Shown piece after piece: positions 8,353-16,062 of a DNA stretch of 64,000 bases (the stretch's first letter is position 1; every line of letters begins with the position of its first letter). The notes below the pieces were generated by a model. The model worked only from the letters and a program-made list of their open reading frames with translations. It searched no databases and was not told where the DNA came from. The stretch comes from Burkholderia sp. Bp9142 (lineage in GTDB: Bacteria > Pseudomonadota > Gammaproteobacteria > Burkholderiales > Burkholderiaceae). A program made the translations under genes and the position numbers. The stretch covers positions 1-64,000 of the forward strand of contig NZ_QTPP01000034.1 of the NCBI RefSeq assembly GCF_003853415.1, read 5' to 3'.

Positions 8353-9711
8353 ATGGACAACATCACGCCTACCCTTGCAACGGATCGCGCACCGCGCGTG
8401 CCGCGCATCGTGATCGTCGGCGGCGGTGCCGGCGGCCTGCAGCTCGCCACGCGCCTCGGCGACACGGTCGGCCGCCGCGGCCAAGCCGACGTCGTGCTCG
8501 TCGACCGCTACCCGACGCACTTCTGGAAGCCGCTCTTGCACGAAGCCGCATCCGGCCATCGCGATCCGGCCTCGCACACGATCGAATACGCGGCACAGGC
8601 GAAGCGTCACGGCTTCCGCTTCGTGCAGGGCGCGCTGCAGCGGGTCGATCGCGCGGCACGCACGGCGACGATCGCCGCGGTGCAGGACGCGGACGGCACG
8701 GAGATCCTGCCGCAGCGCGAGCTTGGCTACGACGATCTCGTGCTGGCCGTCGGCAGCGTGACGAACTTCTTCAACGTGCCGGGCGCCGCGCGCCACGCGT
8801 TGCCGCTCGAAAACCTCGACCAGGCCGAGGATTTCCGCCGCAAGTTCCTTGCCGCCTGCACGAAGGCGAACCACCTGGCCGAGCAGCAGCCGACGCTGCG
8901 CGCGGCACCGATCTGCATCAACGTGATCGGCGCCGGCGCGACGGGCGTCGAACTGGCCGCGGCGCTGCGCCATGCGATCCAGCAGCTGACGACGTATCGC
9001 TTCAAGGCGCTGGTGTCCGCACGCGACGTGCACATCCGGCTGATCGAAGGCGGCCCGCGCATCCTGCCGGCGCTCGACGAAAGGCTGTCGGCCAGGATGC
9101 ACGCGCAACTGCGCACGCTGAACGTCGACGTACTGACGCAGACGCGCGTCGCGGAAGTCGGCGCGGACGCGGTCACGACCGCGACCGGCGAGCGGCTCGC
9201 GAGCGACATCACGATCTGGGCGGCCGGCGTCGCGGGCCCCGCGATCCTGCGGGAACTCGGCGACATCGCGCTCAACCGGTCGAACCAGGTGATCGTGACC
9301 GATACGCTGCAGACGCCCGACGATCCGCACGTGTACGCGTTCGGCGACTGCGCCGCGTGCCCGTCGGCCGATGCGAGCGGCTTCCTGCCGCCGCGCGCGC
9401 AGGTCGCGCACCAGCAGGCCGTGTACCTGGGCGAGGCGCTCGCGCGGCGCCTCGCCGGCAAGCCGGTGGCGGGCTTCACGTTCCGCGACGCGGGCACCGT
9501 CGTGTCGCTCGGCCGGGCCGGCGCCGTGTATCAGGCCGATCTCGGCGTGCGTTCGCGTTCGCTGATCGTCGACGGGCTCGCCGCGATCGGGCTGTACAAG
9601 TTCCTGTATCGCAAGCATCTGTTCAGCGTGTACGGACTGAAGCGCACGCTGTTCCAGTCGCTGAGCCACTGGCTGCAAAGCCGCAACCAACCGTCGATCA
9701 AGCTGCACTGA
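8353..9711 (+). CDS. NDH-2-like NAD(P)/FAD-dependent oxidoreductase
   Basis: A 452-residue two-dinucleotide-binding flavoprotein of the type II NADH:quinone dehydrogenase family. The FAD motif GGGAGG is at residues 23-28, the NAD(P) motif VIGAGATGVELAAAL near 200, and the second FAD site VYAFGDCAAC near 335. The C-terminal segment (YKFLYRKHLFSVYG) is amphipathic/basic, fitting peripheral attachment to the inner membrane. It would pass electrons from NADH to quinone without pumping protons. ATG 8353 follows GGGAG at 8341-8345; an in-frame ATG at 8311 would add 14 residues. An intrinsic terminator follows at 9731-9770. Confidence 0.88.
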   Translation: MDNITPTLATDRAPRVPRIVIVGGGAGGLQLATRLGDTVGRRGQADVVLVDRYPTHFWKPLLHEAASGHRDPASHTIEYAAQAKRHGFRFVQGALQRVDRAARTATIAAVQDADGTEILPQRELGYDDLVLAVGSVTNFFNVPGAARHALPLENLDQAEDFRRKFLAACTKANHLAEQQPTLRAAPICINVIGAGATGVELAAALRHAIQQLTTYRFKALVSARDVHIRLIEGGPRILPALDERLSARMHAQLRTLNVDVLTQTRVAEVGADAVTTATGERLASDITIWAAGVAGPAILRELGDIALNRSNQVIVTDTLQTPDDPHVYAFGDCAACPSADASGFLPPRAQVAHQQAVYLGEALARRLAGKPVAGFTFRDAGTVVSLGRAGAVYQADLGVRSRSLIVDGLAAIGLYKFLYRKHLFSVYGLKRTLFQSLSHWLQSRNQPSIKLH

Positions 9712-9730
9712 TCGACGACGGCATCGCAAG

Positions 9731-9770
9731 ACGGCGTATCGAGCCCACATCGCCCGATGCGCCGTTTTTT
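9731..9770 (+). terminator. Intrinsic terminator after the flavoprotein gene
   Basis: ACGGCG (9731-9736) pairs with CGCCGT (9760-9765), followed by a run of T to 9770. The intervening 23 bases can extend the helix with ATCG/CGAT pairing. It ends the transcript of the NDH-2-like gene. Confidence 0.7.
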
Positions 9771-9920
9771 CAGATGCACGCATCCGGTGCATTCGACGCA
9801 TGCGCACGTTTGGTGCATCACGTTGAAGTGCGTCGATGCGAGGCGAATCTTGCGGAGAACATCGCATCGCAGGCCTCCCATGCCAGTCATGGCTCGCCGC
9901 CCGATTCATTAGTCGAATCG

Positions 9921-9948
9921 TATGAGTCGGATATAAATATTAATTGGT
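9921..9948. promoter_or_regulatory. Candidate LysR operator, copy B
   Basis: TATGAGTCGGATATAAATAT followed by TAATTGGT matches 8252-8279 at roughly four of five positions, including the invariant TATGAGTCG, TATAAA and ATTAA blocks. It lies about 80 bases upstream of the HAD-like gene. Two such similar AT-rich blocks in GC-rich DNA argue for a common regulator. Confidence 0.5.
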
Positions 9949-10027
9949 CGCCTATTCCGGATCGACGCTAAGGTGTGTGGCATTCCCGTCCGCGAACGGA
10001 TCGTCACGTCTCAGGAGAGGAATCACC

Positions 10028-10462
10028 GTGGTCATCGAAGCCATCGTCACCCGTCTCGACGCCGCATTCGCGCAGATCGAAGCGACACCGGATTCGCACG
10101 AATCGCGCAACCAGCGCGATGCGATCATCCAGTGGCTCGACAGCGCATCGGAGCAAGGATATCGACTCGGTCTCGTCACGACGCTGCCGGCCGCCCGGCT
10201 CAGCGACATGTTCGAAGGCCAGTTCGGCCGTGCGAACCTCGACCGCTTCTCGGTCGTCGTGACCGACGCCAATCAGCAGGACTCCGTATCAAACCAGCAT
10301 CCATTCGATGTCGCGCTGCAGGCGCTGGGGGTGCCGCCCGAGCGCGCGGTGGCCGTCGCGAGCAGCGAACCGGAACGCCGCGAAGCCGAGACGTTCGGCC
10401 TGTCGCGTTGCGTGCGCATCACCGACACGGTGCGATCGATCGCATCGGCGGGCGTGCACTGA
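10028..10462 (+). CDS. Small HAD-like protein, 144 residues
   Basis: Translation is taken from GTG 10028, preceded by AGGAGAGG. The 144-residue product resembles the core of haloacid dehalogenase-like hydrolases: GYRLGLVTTLPAARLSDMF matches the motif II (T) region, and HPFDVALQALGVPPERAVAV resembles the usual region around motif III. The nucleophile DxD motif I is absent and the expected PxP lysine region is altered (NQHPFD). It is therefore probably a non-catalytic or strongly diverged HAD protein. The upstream element shared with the LysR/NDH-2 intergenic region suggests co-regulation. Confidence 0.65.
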   Translation: MVIEAIVTRLDAAFAQIEATPDSHESRNQRDAIIQWLDSASEQGYRLGLVTTLPAARLSDMFEGQFGRANLDRFSVVVTDANQQDSVSNQHPFDVALQALGVPPERAVAVASSEPERREAETFGLSRCVRITDTVRSIASAGVH

Positions 10463-10647
10463 CCTGAGCACCTGCATCCGGGCCGGCACGTGCCGGCCGG
10501 TCGCAATCCGGCGCGATGCCGACGATTGCCCGACCGAATCCTGACATTCTGCTGTCAAAGTTGCTTGCAACACTTCCGGGCTCGACCGACCCCACCCGGA
10601 GACGGAACGACGCGCTTCCCGCCTCGTCCCGCCCGTTTCAAGCCACG

Positions 10648-12261
10648 ATGACACGCCCTACCCGCACCGCCTCGGCCGTCGCGCTCGTCTGCCTGCTGCT
10701 CGCCGCATGCGGCGGAGAAACGTCGACGGCACCCGCCATGCCGGCGGACAACAGCGGCACGCAGCCGGCGCCGCAACCGACACCGACGCCGACACCCGCG
10801 ACCTACTACCAGACGAAGACGCCGTATCGTCCGCAGCAGGACGCGGCGACCTACGAAGCACCGCCCGCCGGCTACGCACCCGTCTACACCGGACTCGTCG
10901 CGCGGCACGGCTCGCGCGGACTGTCGGGCTTCAAGTACGACGGTGCGATTCATGCGATGCTGGTCAAGGCCGAGGCGGACGGCGCGCTGTCGGCGCTCGG
11001 CGCGCAGCTGAAGGCCGACACGTACGCGATGATGAAGGCCAATGCACTGCTCGGCTACGGCGTGCAAGGGATTTCGACGCCCGGCTATGGCAATCTCACG
11101 CAGACCGGCATCCACGAACACCAGCAGCTCGCCGCGCGGCTCGCGCAGCGGTTGCCGGCACTGTTCGCGTCGGGCGGCCGGCAGATCGTCGTCGTCAACT
11201 CGGGGCAGGACCGCGCGGTCGACAGTTCGGCCTACTTCTCCGCCGCGCTCGTCGCCGCGCAGCCGGCGCTCGCCGCCGCGATCACGCTGCCGGCCGCGCC
11301 GTCCGGCTATCCCGCGAGCACGCCGGTCGCGCAGCCCGCCGGCACCAACCGCTTCCTGCTGTATTTCCACTCGCTGAAGCCGGCCACCGATCTCGTGACC
11401 GACACGTCCGCCCCGTATTACGCGACCTATCAGGCGAGCCAGGCATACCAGGCCTATTCGAGCGATGCGACGGTCGCGGACAAGCTGAAGACGATCAAGG
11501 CGTCGCCACAGGTCGCGGAGGTCGCGCAAACGGTGCTGTCCGCGCTGGTGTCGCAGGCCTTCGTCGCGAAGCTCGGTTCAGACGGCTATACGTTCGCGAA
11601 CACGGGGACCTACGCGTTCACGTCGCCGGACGGCAAGTTCACCAATACGCTGAAGGGCGATGGCAAGACGAAGATCGCATCGGCCGTCGATGCGGTGAAC
11701 GTGCTGTACAACCTGCTGCAGGTCGCGCCCGCGATGACGGCCGAAACGGGCGGCGTCACGCTGGAGAAATACATCGGCGCCGAGCAGGCGCGGACGCTCG
11801 CGTATCTGCAGGACGCGGAGGACTATTACCAGAAGGGGCCCGGCATCCAGGAAGCGAACCCGGTCACGTACCGGATGGCGCAGGTGCTGCAGGACGATTT
11901 CTTCAACGAGGTCGACGCGATCGCGCGCGGCGACCTGACGCGCGCCGCGAAGCTGCGCTTCACGCATGCGGAAATCATGATTCCGTTCGCGTCGATCATG
12001 AACCTGAAGAACGTGTTCGTGCCCACGCCGCAGGCGCAGACCTACACGTATGCGAACAACCCGTGGCGCGGCGATCAGGTGTCGCCGATGGCCGCGAACA
12101 TGCAATGGGACGTGTATCGCAACGGCTCGCGGCTCATCGTGAAGATGTTGTACAACGAGCGCGAGACGGATTTCCAGGCCGCGTGCGACGGCGCGAAGAT
12201 CGCACCGGCGAGTCACTACTACGATTACGCGGGATTGAAGCGCTGTTACGGGTATCCGTGA
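10648..12261 (+). CDS. Secreted histidine-type acid phosphatase (lipoprotein)
   Basis: A 537-residue branch 2 histidine phosphatase (acid phosphatase/phytase/MINPP-like). A lipoprotein signal peptide ends in LLAAC with the lipidated Cys at 21, followed by a Pro/Thr-rich linker (residues 38-52). The catalytic RHGSR motif is at 86-90 and the proton-donor region THAE at 439-442. It should hydrolyse phosphate esters at the cell envelope, but the substrate (inositol phosphates or others) is not determined. The start at ATG 10648 gives a proper signal peptide; the longer frame from 10516 does not. Confidence 0.85.
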   Translation: MTRPTRTASAVALVCLLLAACGGETSTAPAMPADNSGTQPAPQPTPTPTPATYYQTKTPYRPQQDAATYEAPPAGYAPVYTGLVARHGSRGLSGFKYDGAIHAMLVKAEADGALSALGAQLKADTYAMMKANALLGYGVQGISTPGYGNLTQTGIHEHQQLAARLAQRLPALFASGGRQIVVVNSGQDRAVDSSAYFSAALVAAQPALAAAITLPAAPSGYPASTPVAQPAGTNRFLLYFHSLKPATDLVTDTSAPYYATYQASQAYQAYSSDATVADKLKTIKASPQVAEVAQTVLSALVSQAFVAKLGSDGYTFANTGTYAFTSPDGKFTNTLKGDGKTKIASAVDAVNVLYNLLQVAPAMTAETGGVTLEKYIGAEQARTLAYLQDAEDYYQKGPGIQEANPVTYRMAQVLQDDFFNEVDAIARGDLTRAAKLRFTHAEIMIPFASIMNLKNVFVPTPQAQTYTYANNPWRGDQVSPMAANMQWDVYRNGSRLIVKMLYNERETDFQAACDGAKIAPASHYYDYAGLKRCYGYP

Positions 12262-12280
12262 CGCGCCACGGCGTACCGCG

Positions 12281-12667
12281 TCAATGCGGAATTGCTGCGC
12301 TCGTGCGCGCCGCCCGCGCGGCCTTCGGCTTCGCTGCGGCGTGCACCTTCGGATCGGCGCCGACCGCATGTTGAACCTTGCGGGCCTCCGCGGGCGTCGC
12401 GTGTGCCTTCGACACAGGTTTCGCGTCGGCATGCGCCGCGGCCGGCGCCTTCGACGGCGAACGAACGGGTTGCTGCCCCGGGTTCGCGGCCGTCGCACTG
12501 TGCGCCGCCCCAGGTGGATGCTTGACCTGCTGTGCGTACGCCTTGACGTCGTGGTCGCTCATCCACGATTCCGTGTAGGCAGCCGACGCAGGCTGCGACA
12601 GGTTGAGACAAGCGACCGATGCCACGAGAAAGGCACGAAGATGCGTGCGACGATTGAATGCGGTAAT
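12281..12667 (-). CDS. Small exported Ala/Lys/His-rich protein, probable ATT start
   Basis: A 128-residue protein with a signal peptide (RRTHLRAFLVASVACLNLSQPASA, cleaved near residue 26), then a short ordered segment (YTESWMSDHDVKAYAQQVKH) and a low-complexity Ala/Lys/Pro/His tail. The reading frame contains no ATG, GTG or TTG near the signal peptide. The best start is ATT at 12667, 8 bases after AAGGAG; homologous genes would be expected to have ATG here. Starting at the internal ATG of MSDHD would remove the signal peptide. Function is unknown; the tail resembles periplasmic basic proteins. Confidence 0.55.
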   Translation of the reverse strand: MTAFNRRTHLRAFLVASVACLNLSQPASAAYTESWMSDHDVKAYAQQVKHPPGAAHSATAANPGQQPVRSPSKAPAAAHADAKPVSKAHATPAEARKVQHAVGADPKVHAAAKPKAARAARTSAAIPH

Positions 12668-12816
12668 GACGAATGCTCCTTGCGATCTGGCTTGACGCGC
12701 CGTGTCGGCGCAGTCGTGGCGGCACGATAAATGAGCGTATTCCACATCGCAAGCGTTTGACGGGTGATTCAAACGATTCTTGACGTTTGAACGATCGATC
12801 CGGCGTGTGAGGTCCG

Positions 12817-13130
12817 TCACGCCCCGCGTTCGATCGCGTCGGCCGCGACACCGTCCTTCCCCCCGTTCCGCTCGACCGTCCACGGATGAATCGGCCGATG
12901 CCCCGGCCGCGCCCGCTCGGGCGGCATCCACAGATGCCGCAGCCGCTGCCCGAACGTCCCCGGCGCGAGCACGTCGCGCCACATGTCGACGAATTCATGG
13001 AGATTCAGCACCAGGAAGTTGTACGAACGGATCTGCCGCGTGATGCCGTAGTCGACCGGCTCCGTTTCCTCGACGTATGTGCCGAACATCCCGTCGAAGA
13101 TGATCAGCACGCCGCCGTAGTTCCTGACTC
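12817..13130 (-). pseudogene. C-terminal remnant of a sterol desaturase-family gene
   Basis: The translation from about 13130 to 12817 (NYGGVLIIFDGMFGTYVEE, then YGITRQIRSYN and LHEFVDMWRDVLAP) is the conserved C-terminal tail of fatty acid hydroxylase/sterol desaturase proteins. The membrane helices and all histidine boxes that should precede NYGG are missing. Upstream of about 13130 the frame becomes Arg-rich and unrelated. It is therefore a decayed, 5'-truncated gene. Confidence 0.7.
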
Positions 13131-13277
13131 CCTGTCCGAAGGACGCCGCGCGCCTGCTCGCGCTGCCGCGGAGGATGGAGCGGCAGGGGAGCGCGCCTGC
13201 TCGCCGAACTGCGGCGGACCGACGATCTCGAACTCGGATTCGCCGGCGGTGTCGAACATGCATCGCCGGAGATTCAC

Positions 13278-13583
13278 ATGAAACGCGCCGCCCCGTTCGC
13301 CCTCCTGATCCTGCTTGCCGCCGCCAGCTTGCCGGCGCTCGCCGGTAGTACCGTGTCGCCGGTTCCGCAGCAAGCGAGGAATTGCGTACCGTCCTCGCCG
13401 TCCGCGTCCGCCGGCACGGCGCCCGGCTCCCGCGCGGTGCCGAAGGCCCCGCCGATCCGCGTGTGCGTCGGCGATTCGGACACGCAACTGAACCTGCCGT
13501 GGTTCCTGACCGACGTCCTCACCGCCGTGGACACGCACCAATCGCCCCGCGACCTGCTCCACAAGATGCGCGACGACTTCTGA
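13278..13583 (+). CDS. Small exported hypothetical protein, 101 residues
   Basis: ATG 13278 follows a GGAG ribosome-binding site. The product has a clear signal peptide (KRAAPFALLILLAAASLPALA, cleaved near residue 22), a Ser/Pro-rich linker with one Cys, then a conserved-looking IRVCVGDSDTQLNLPWFLTDVLTA segment with a second Cys. Two cysteines in an exported protein suggest a disulfide. No family is recognised. Confidence 0.6.
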   Translation: MKRAAPFALLILLAAASLPALAGSTVSPVPQQARNCVPSSPSASAGTAPGSRAVPKAPPIRVCVGDSDTQLNLPWFLTDVLTAVDTHQSPRDLLHKMRDDF

Positions 13584-14043
13584 AGTGCGGCCGTCCCTGC
13601 CTGCACGCGCGCCGAAAAAACCGCGGGATGGGCCTCGTTCACGGCGATCCGGCCCCCGGATCGCCGGACGTGACGCGCCACGCAAATATTTCCTGTCGAG
13701 CATCAATCGCAAAATTGTTCCATTTGTTGACTCACGATATTTCGTAATCGCGCGTCACGTCATATACTTGCCGCGCACCATCCTCGTGCCAAGAGACGGT
13801 GTCTTCTGTCCCGGCCGCACTCCGATGCGGCCGGGGCTCTTTTCGGGCGCGCGATCCAACCTGCATGCGCAGTCATGCATGGAGCAACGCGTCGCCCCCA
13901 GGCGATTCCGCCGCGATGCCACCGGATGCGATTCGCAAGCGTAGAATCGACCAGCGCGCCGCTTTCGGCGCGAATTACCGTGCCCCGGCCAGGCACGGCG
14001 CATGCTCCGCGTCTATCCATCGAACGGTTCGACCTGCATACCC
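13584..14043. other. Intergenic region with hairpins and a possible small RNA
   Basis: This 460-base gap holds a perfect 11-bp hairpin (13642-13652 with 13656-13666, loop CCC) just after the small exported gene. Then comes AT-rich sequence with a good -10 (TATACT, 13763-13768) but no matching -35, and a terminator-like hairpin at 13810-13843. A transcript of ~65-70 bases (about 13775-13843) could be made. Nothing coding is seen. Confidence 0.4.
13810..13843 (+). terminator. Terminator-like hairpin
   Basis: CCCGGCCGC (13810-13818) pairs perfectly with GCGGCCGGG (13827-13835), followed by GCTCTTTTC. The 9-bp GC-rich stem with a T-rich tail fits an intrinsic terminator on the + strand. No gene ends just upstream, so it may end a small RNA. 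Confidence 0.5.
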
Positions 14044-15648
14044 ATGCGTACAACAACAAATGCGACCCGAGGAACCTCCACGCCCGCGCCGGGCCCGAAG
14101 CCCGCATTCCAGCGCGGCGGGGTGTGGCCACACATCATCTTGTCCGTTGCCCTGATCATCTGCGTGCTTGTGCTCGTGCTGGCGTTCGTCATCGCCGATC
14201 GCCTCGCGCGCGAATCGATTGCCCGGCGCGAACGCGTCGTCGCGAACGACATCGTGGTCTCGGTCAATCACATCCTTGACGGGATTCGCTCGCGGCACCC
14301 GGACGAGTTGAACGCGCTGGTCGGACGGCCCTGCACGACGATCTTCCGGACACTTGCCGAAGTAGGCACTCACCTGCGTTATCTTCGCGCCGTCGGGCTG
14401 GCCAACAACGGTCGCGTCACGTGCTCGTCGGCGCTCGGTCCGATCGACGTCTCGCTCGACGCGTACCTGCAGGCGCCGGAACCGGGGATGACGGCCATCG
14501 CGCTGCTTCAGCAGACGCCGTTTCAGCATCGCGTTCCGGTGCTGGCGGCGTTTCGCGCGACCGCGCCCCAATCGGGCGTCCTTTATCTGGTCGAAGGCGA
14601 CTATCTGGCGGACATGCTCGCACACGGTACCCGGTTCGGCGCGGAAACGGCCACGCTGTCGGTCGAGGGCGCGGGCGGCCTCGATCAGCATGGCGCGTTC
14701 GTGCCGCCATTCGGCACGGCCCCCGCGGCGGGCAGCGCGATCGCGTCGAGCACCTGGCCCTTCAGGGTTTCCGTCACCTCGTCGCAAGCCTACGTCTCGC
14801 AGGTGCATCGGCAGTACCGGCTGATCTGCGTGACGATCGCGCTGCTGGTGAACGGCCTCGTCGCGGCCGCCTACCTGCTCGCGATGGCGCCGCGCCGGCT
14901 GCTGCTGAAGGCCGTGCGCAACGCGCTGAACCGCAAGGAGTTCCACGTCGTGTACCAGCCGATCGTCGACGTCGACTCGCGCAGGACCGTGGGCGTCGAG
15001 GCGTTGCTGCGCTGGCATCATCCGAAATGGGGAGCGATCAGCCCGGCCGTGTTCGTGCCGCAGGTCGAATCGACCGCGATGCTGCCGAAGGTGACCGAAT
15101 TCGTGCTGCGGACCGCCGTGTCGGAACTGACCGCGCTCACGCCGTCGATGCCGCTGCGCATCGCGATCAACATCGCGCCGAAGGATCTCGAACGCGCGCG
15201 CTTCGTGTCCGTCGTCGAAGACACGATCCGCCGGCTTCCGCCGGGCTTCACGCTGGTGCTCGAAGTGACCGAGCGCATCCTGCTCGAAAAGAATGCGCGC
15301 ACGACCGAGATGTTCGCCGCGCTGCGCGCGAAGGGCGCGAAGTTCGCGATCGACGACTTCGGCACGCATCACAGCAATCTCGACATGCTGTCGCGTTTTC
15401 CGTTCGACTACGTGAAAATCGATCGCCAGTTCATCGCGCAACTGACGACCGGCAATGCGAAGCTGATCGAAGGGATCGCGGCGCTCGCGCACCACTACGA
15501 CCTGAAGATCATTGCCGAGGGCGTGGAGACGGAAGAGCAGCATCGCGCGCTGCATGCGGTCGGGATCCAGTATGCGCAGGGCTACCTGTATCAGCGGCCG
15601 CAGCGGCCGGAACACCTGAAGCGGGATTTCGCATCGATGCCGGCTTAG
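14044..15648 (+). CDS. CSS-motif/EAL cyclic-di-GMP phosphodiesterase
   Basis: A 534-residue inner-membrane protein that should hydrolyse cyclic-di-GMP. The order is a short cytoplasmic N-terminus, a first membrane helix (about 28-50), a periplasmic CSS-type redox-sensing domain with CSS at 127-129, a second helix (about 258-283) and a C-terminal EAL domain. The EAL signature is intact (E319-A320-L321), as are IDDFGTHHSN and the AEGVET segment, so it looks catalytically competent. CSS-EAL proteins are known to be controlled by periplasmic thiol/disulfide state. The start at ATG 14044 places the first helix near the N-terminus. It appears monocistronic. Confidence 0.9.
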   Translation: MRTTTNATRGTSTPAPGPKPAFQRGGVWPHIILSVALIICVLVLVLAFVIADRLARESIARRERVVANDIVVSVNHILDGIRSRHPDELNALVGRPCTTIFRTLAEVGTHLRYLRAVGLANNGRVTCSSALGPIDVSLDAYLQAPEPGMTAIALLQQTPFQHRVPVLAAFRATAPQSGVLYLVEGDYLADMLAHGTRFGAETATLSVEGAGGLDQHGAFVPPFGTAPAAGSAIASSTWPFRVSVTSSQAYVSQVHRQYRLICVTIALLVNGLVAAAYLLAMAPRRLLLKAVRNALNRKEFHVVYQPIVDVDSRRTVGVEALLRWHHPKWGAISPAVFVPQVESTAMLPKVTEFVLRTAVSELTALTPSMPLRIAINIAPKDLERARFVSVVEDTIRRLPPGFTLVLEVTERILLEKNARTTEMFAALRAKGAKFAIDDFGTHHSNLDMLSRFPFDYVKIDRQFIAQLTTGNAKLIEGIAALAHHYDLKIIAEGVETEEQHRALHAVGIQYAQGYLYQRPQRPEHLKRDFASMPA

Positions 15649-16062
15649 GTGTCGGCCGCCGTCGCGGCACGCCATGACGATGGGCACGTCCACTGCGATC
15701 CTGCGGCGCGCCGGGCATTCGCATCGGTATCCCGGCAGTATCGTGACGGCTGAAGACATGCCGGCGCGACTCGCGACGCCGCACCCCGCGGTGATCGAAT
15801 GTGCCGACGGCTCGGGCGCGACGGCGACGCGGTCGCCGCTGGAGGACGACGCGCTCGAGCTCCAGGTAGACGAATATGTGACGCGGAAGCGCCACCGGTC
15901 ATCGCGCACCGCTGACTGCTGCGGCCGGTCGACGCGGCGCGCACCGCGTGGCGGGTCGACCGGCGGCTTCCTGCCACCTGATGCCAGCGGCGCCGCCTTC
16001 GGCGGGAACCGCGCGAGAGGCGCTAAAATCCGCCGCCTGGGCATCCACGACGAGCAAGCGTT
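15649..16062. other. Intergenic region upstream of polB
   Basis: These 414 bases contain no convincing gene. A possible -10 hexamer TAAAAT at 16024-16029 lies just ahead of the polymerase gene, without a clear -35. No LexA-type CTGT-N8-ACAG box is visible, so SOS control as in enteric polB is not supported by this sequence. Confidence 0.4.

Noticed and set aside
13104..13259. A short leftward frame beginning MFDTAGESEFEIVGPPQFG.
   Set aside because: The first 20 residues look protein-like, but the rest is low-complexity, no ribosome-binding site is clear and it overlaps the junction of the decayed desaturase gene. Not enough to call a gene.
15645..15977. A 110-residue leftward open frame between the EAL and polB genes.
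   Set aside because: Its Arg/Ala/Ser-rich composition is typical of antisense shadows in GC-rich DNA, with no ribosome-binding site and no recognisable domain.
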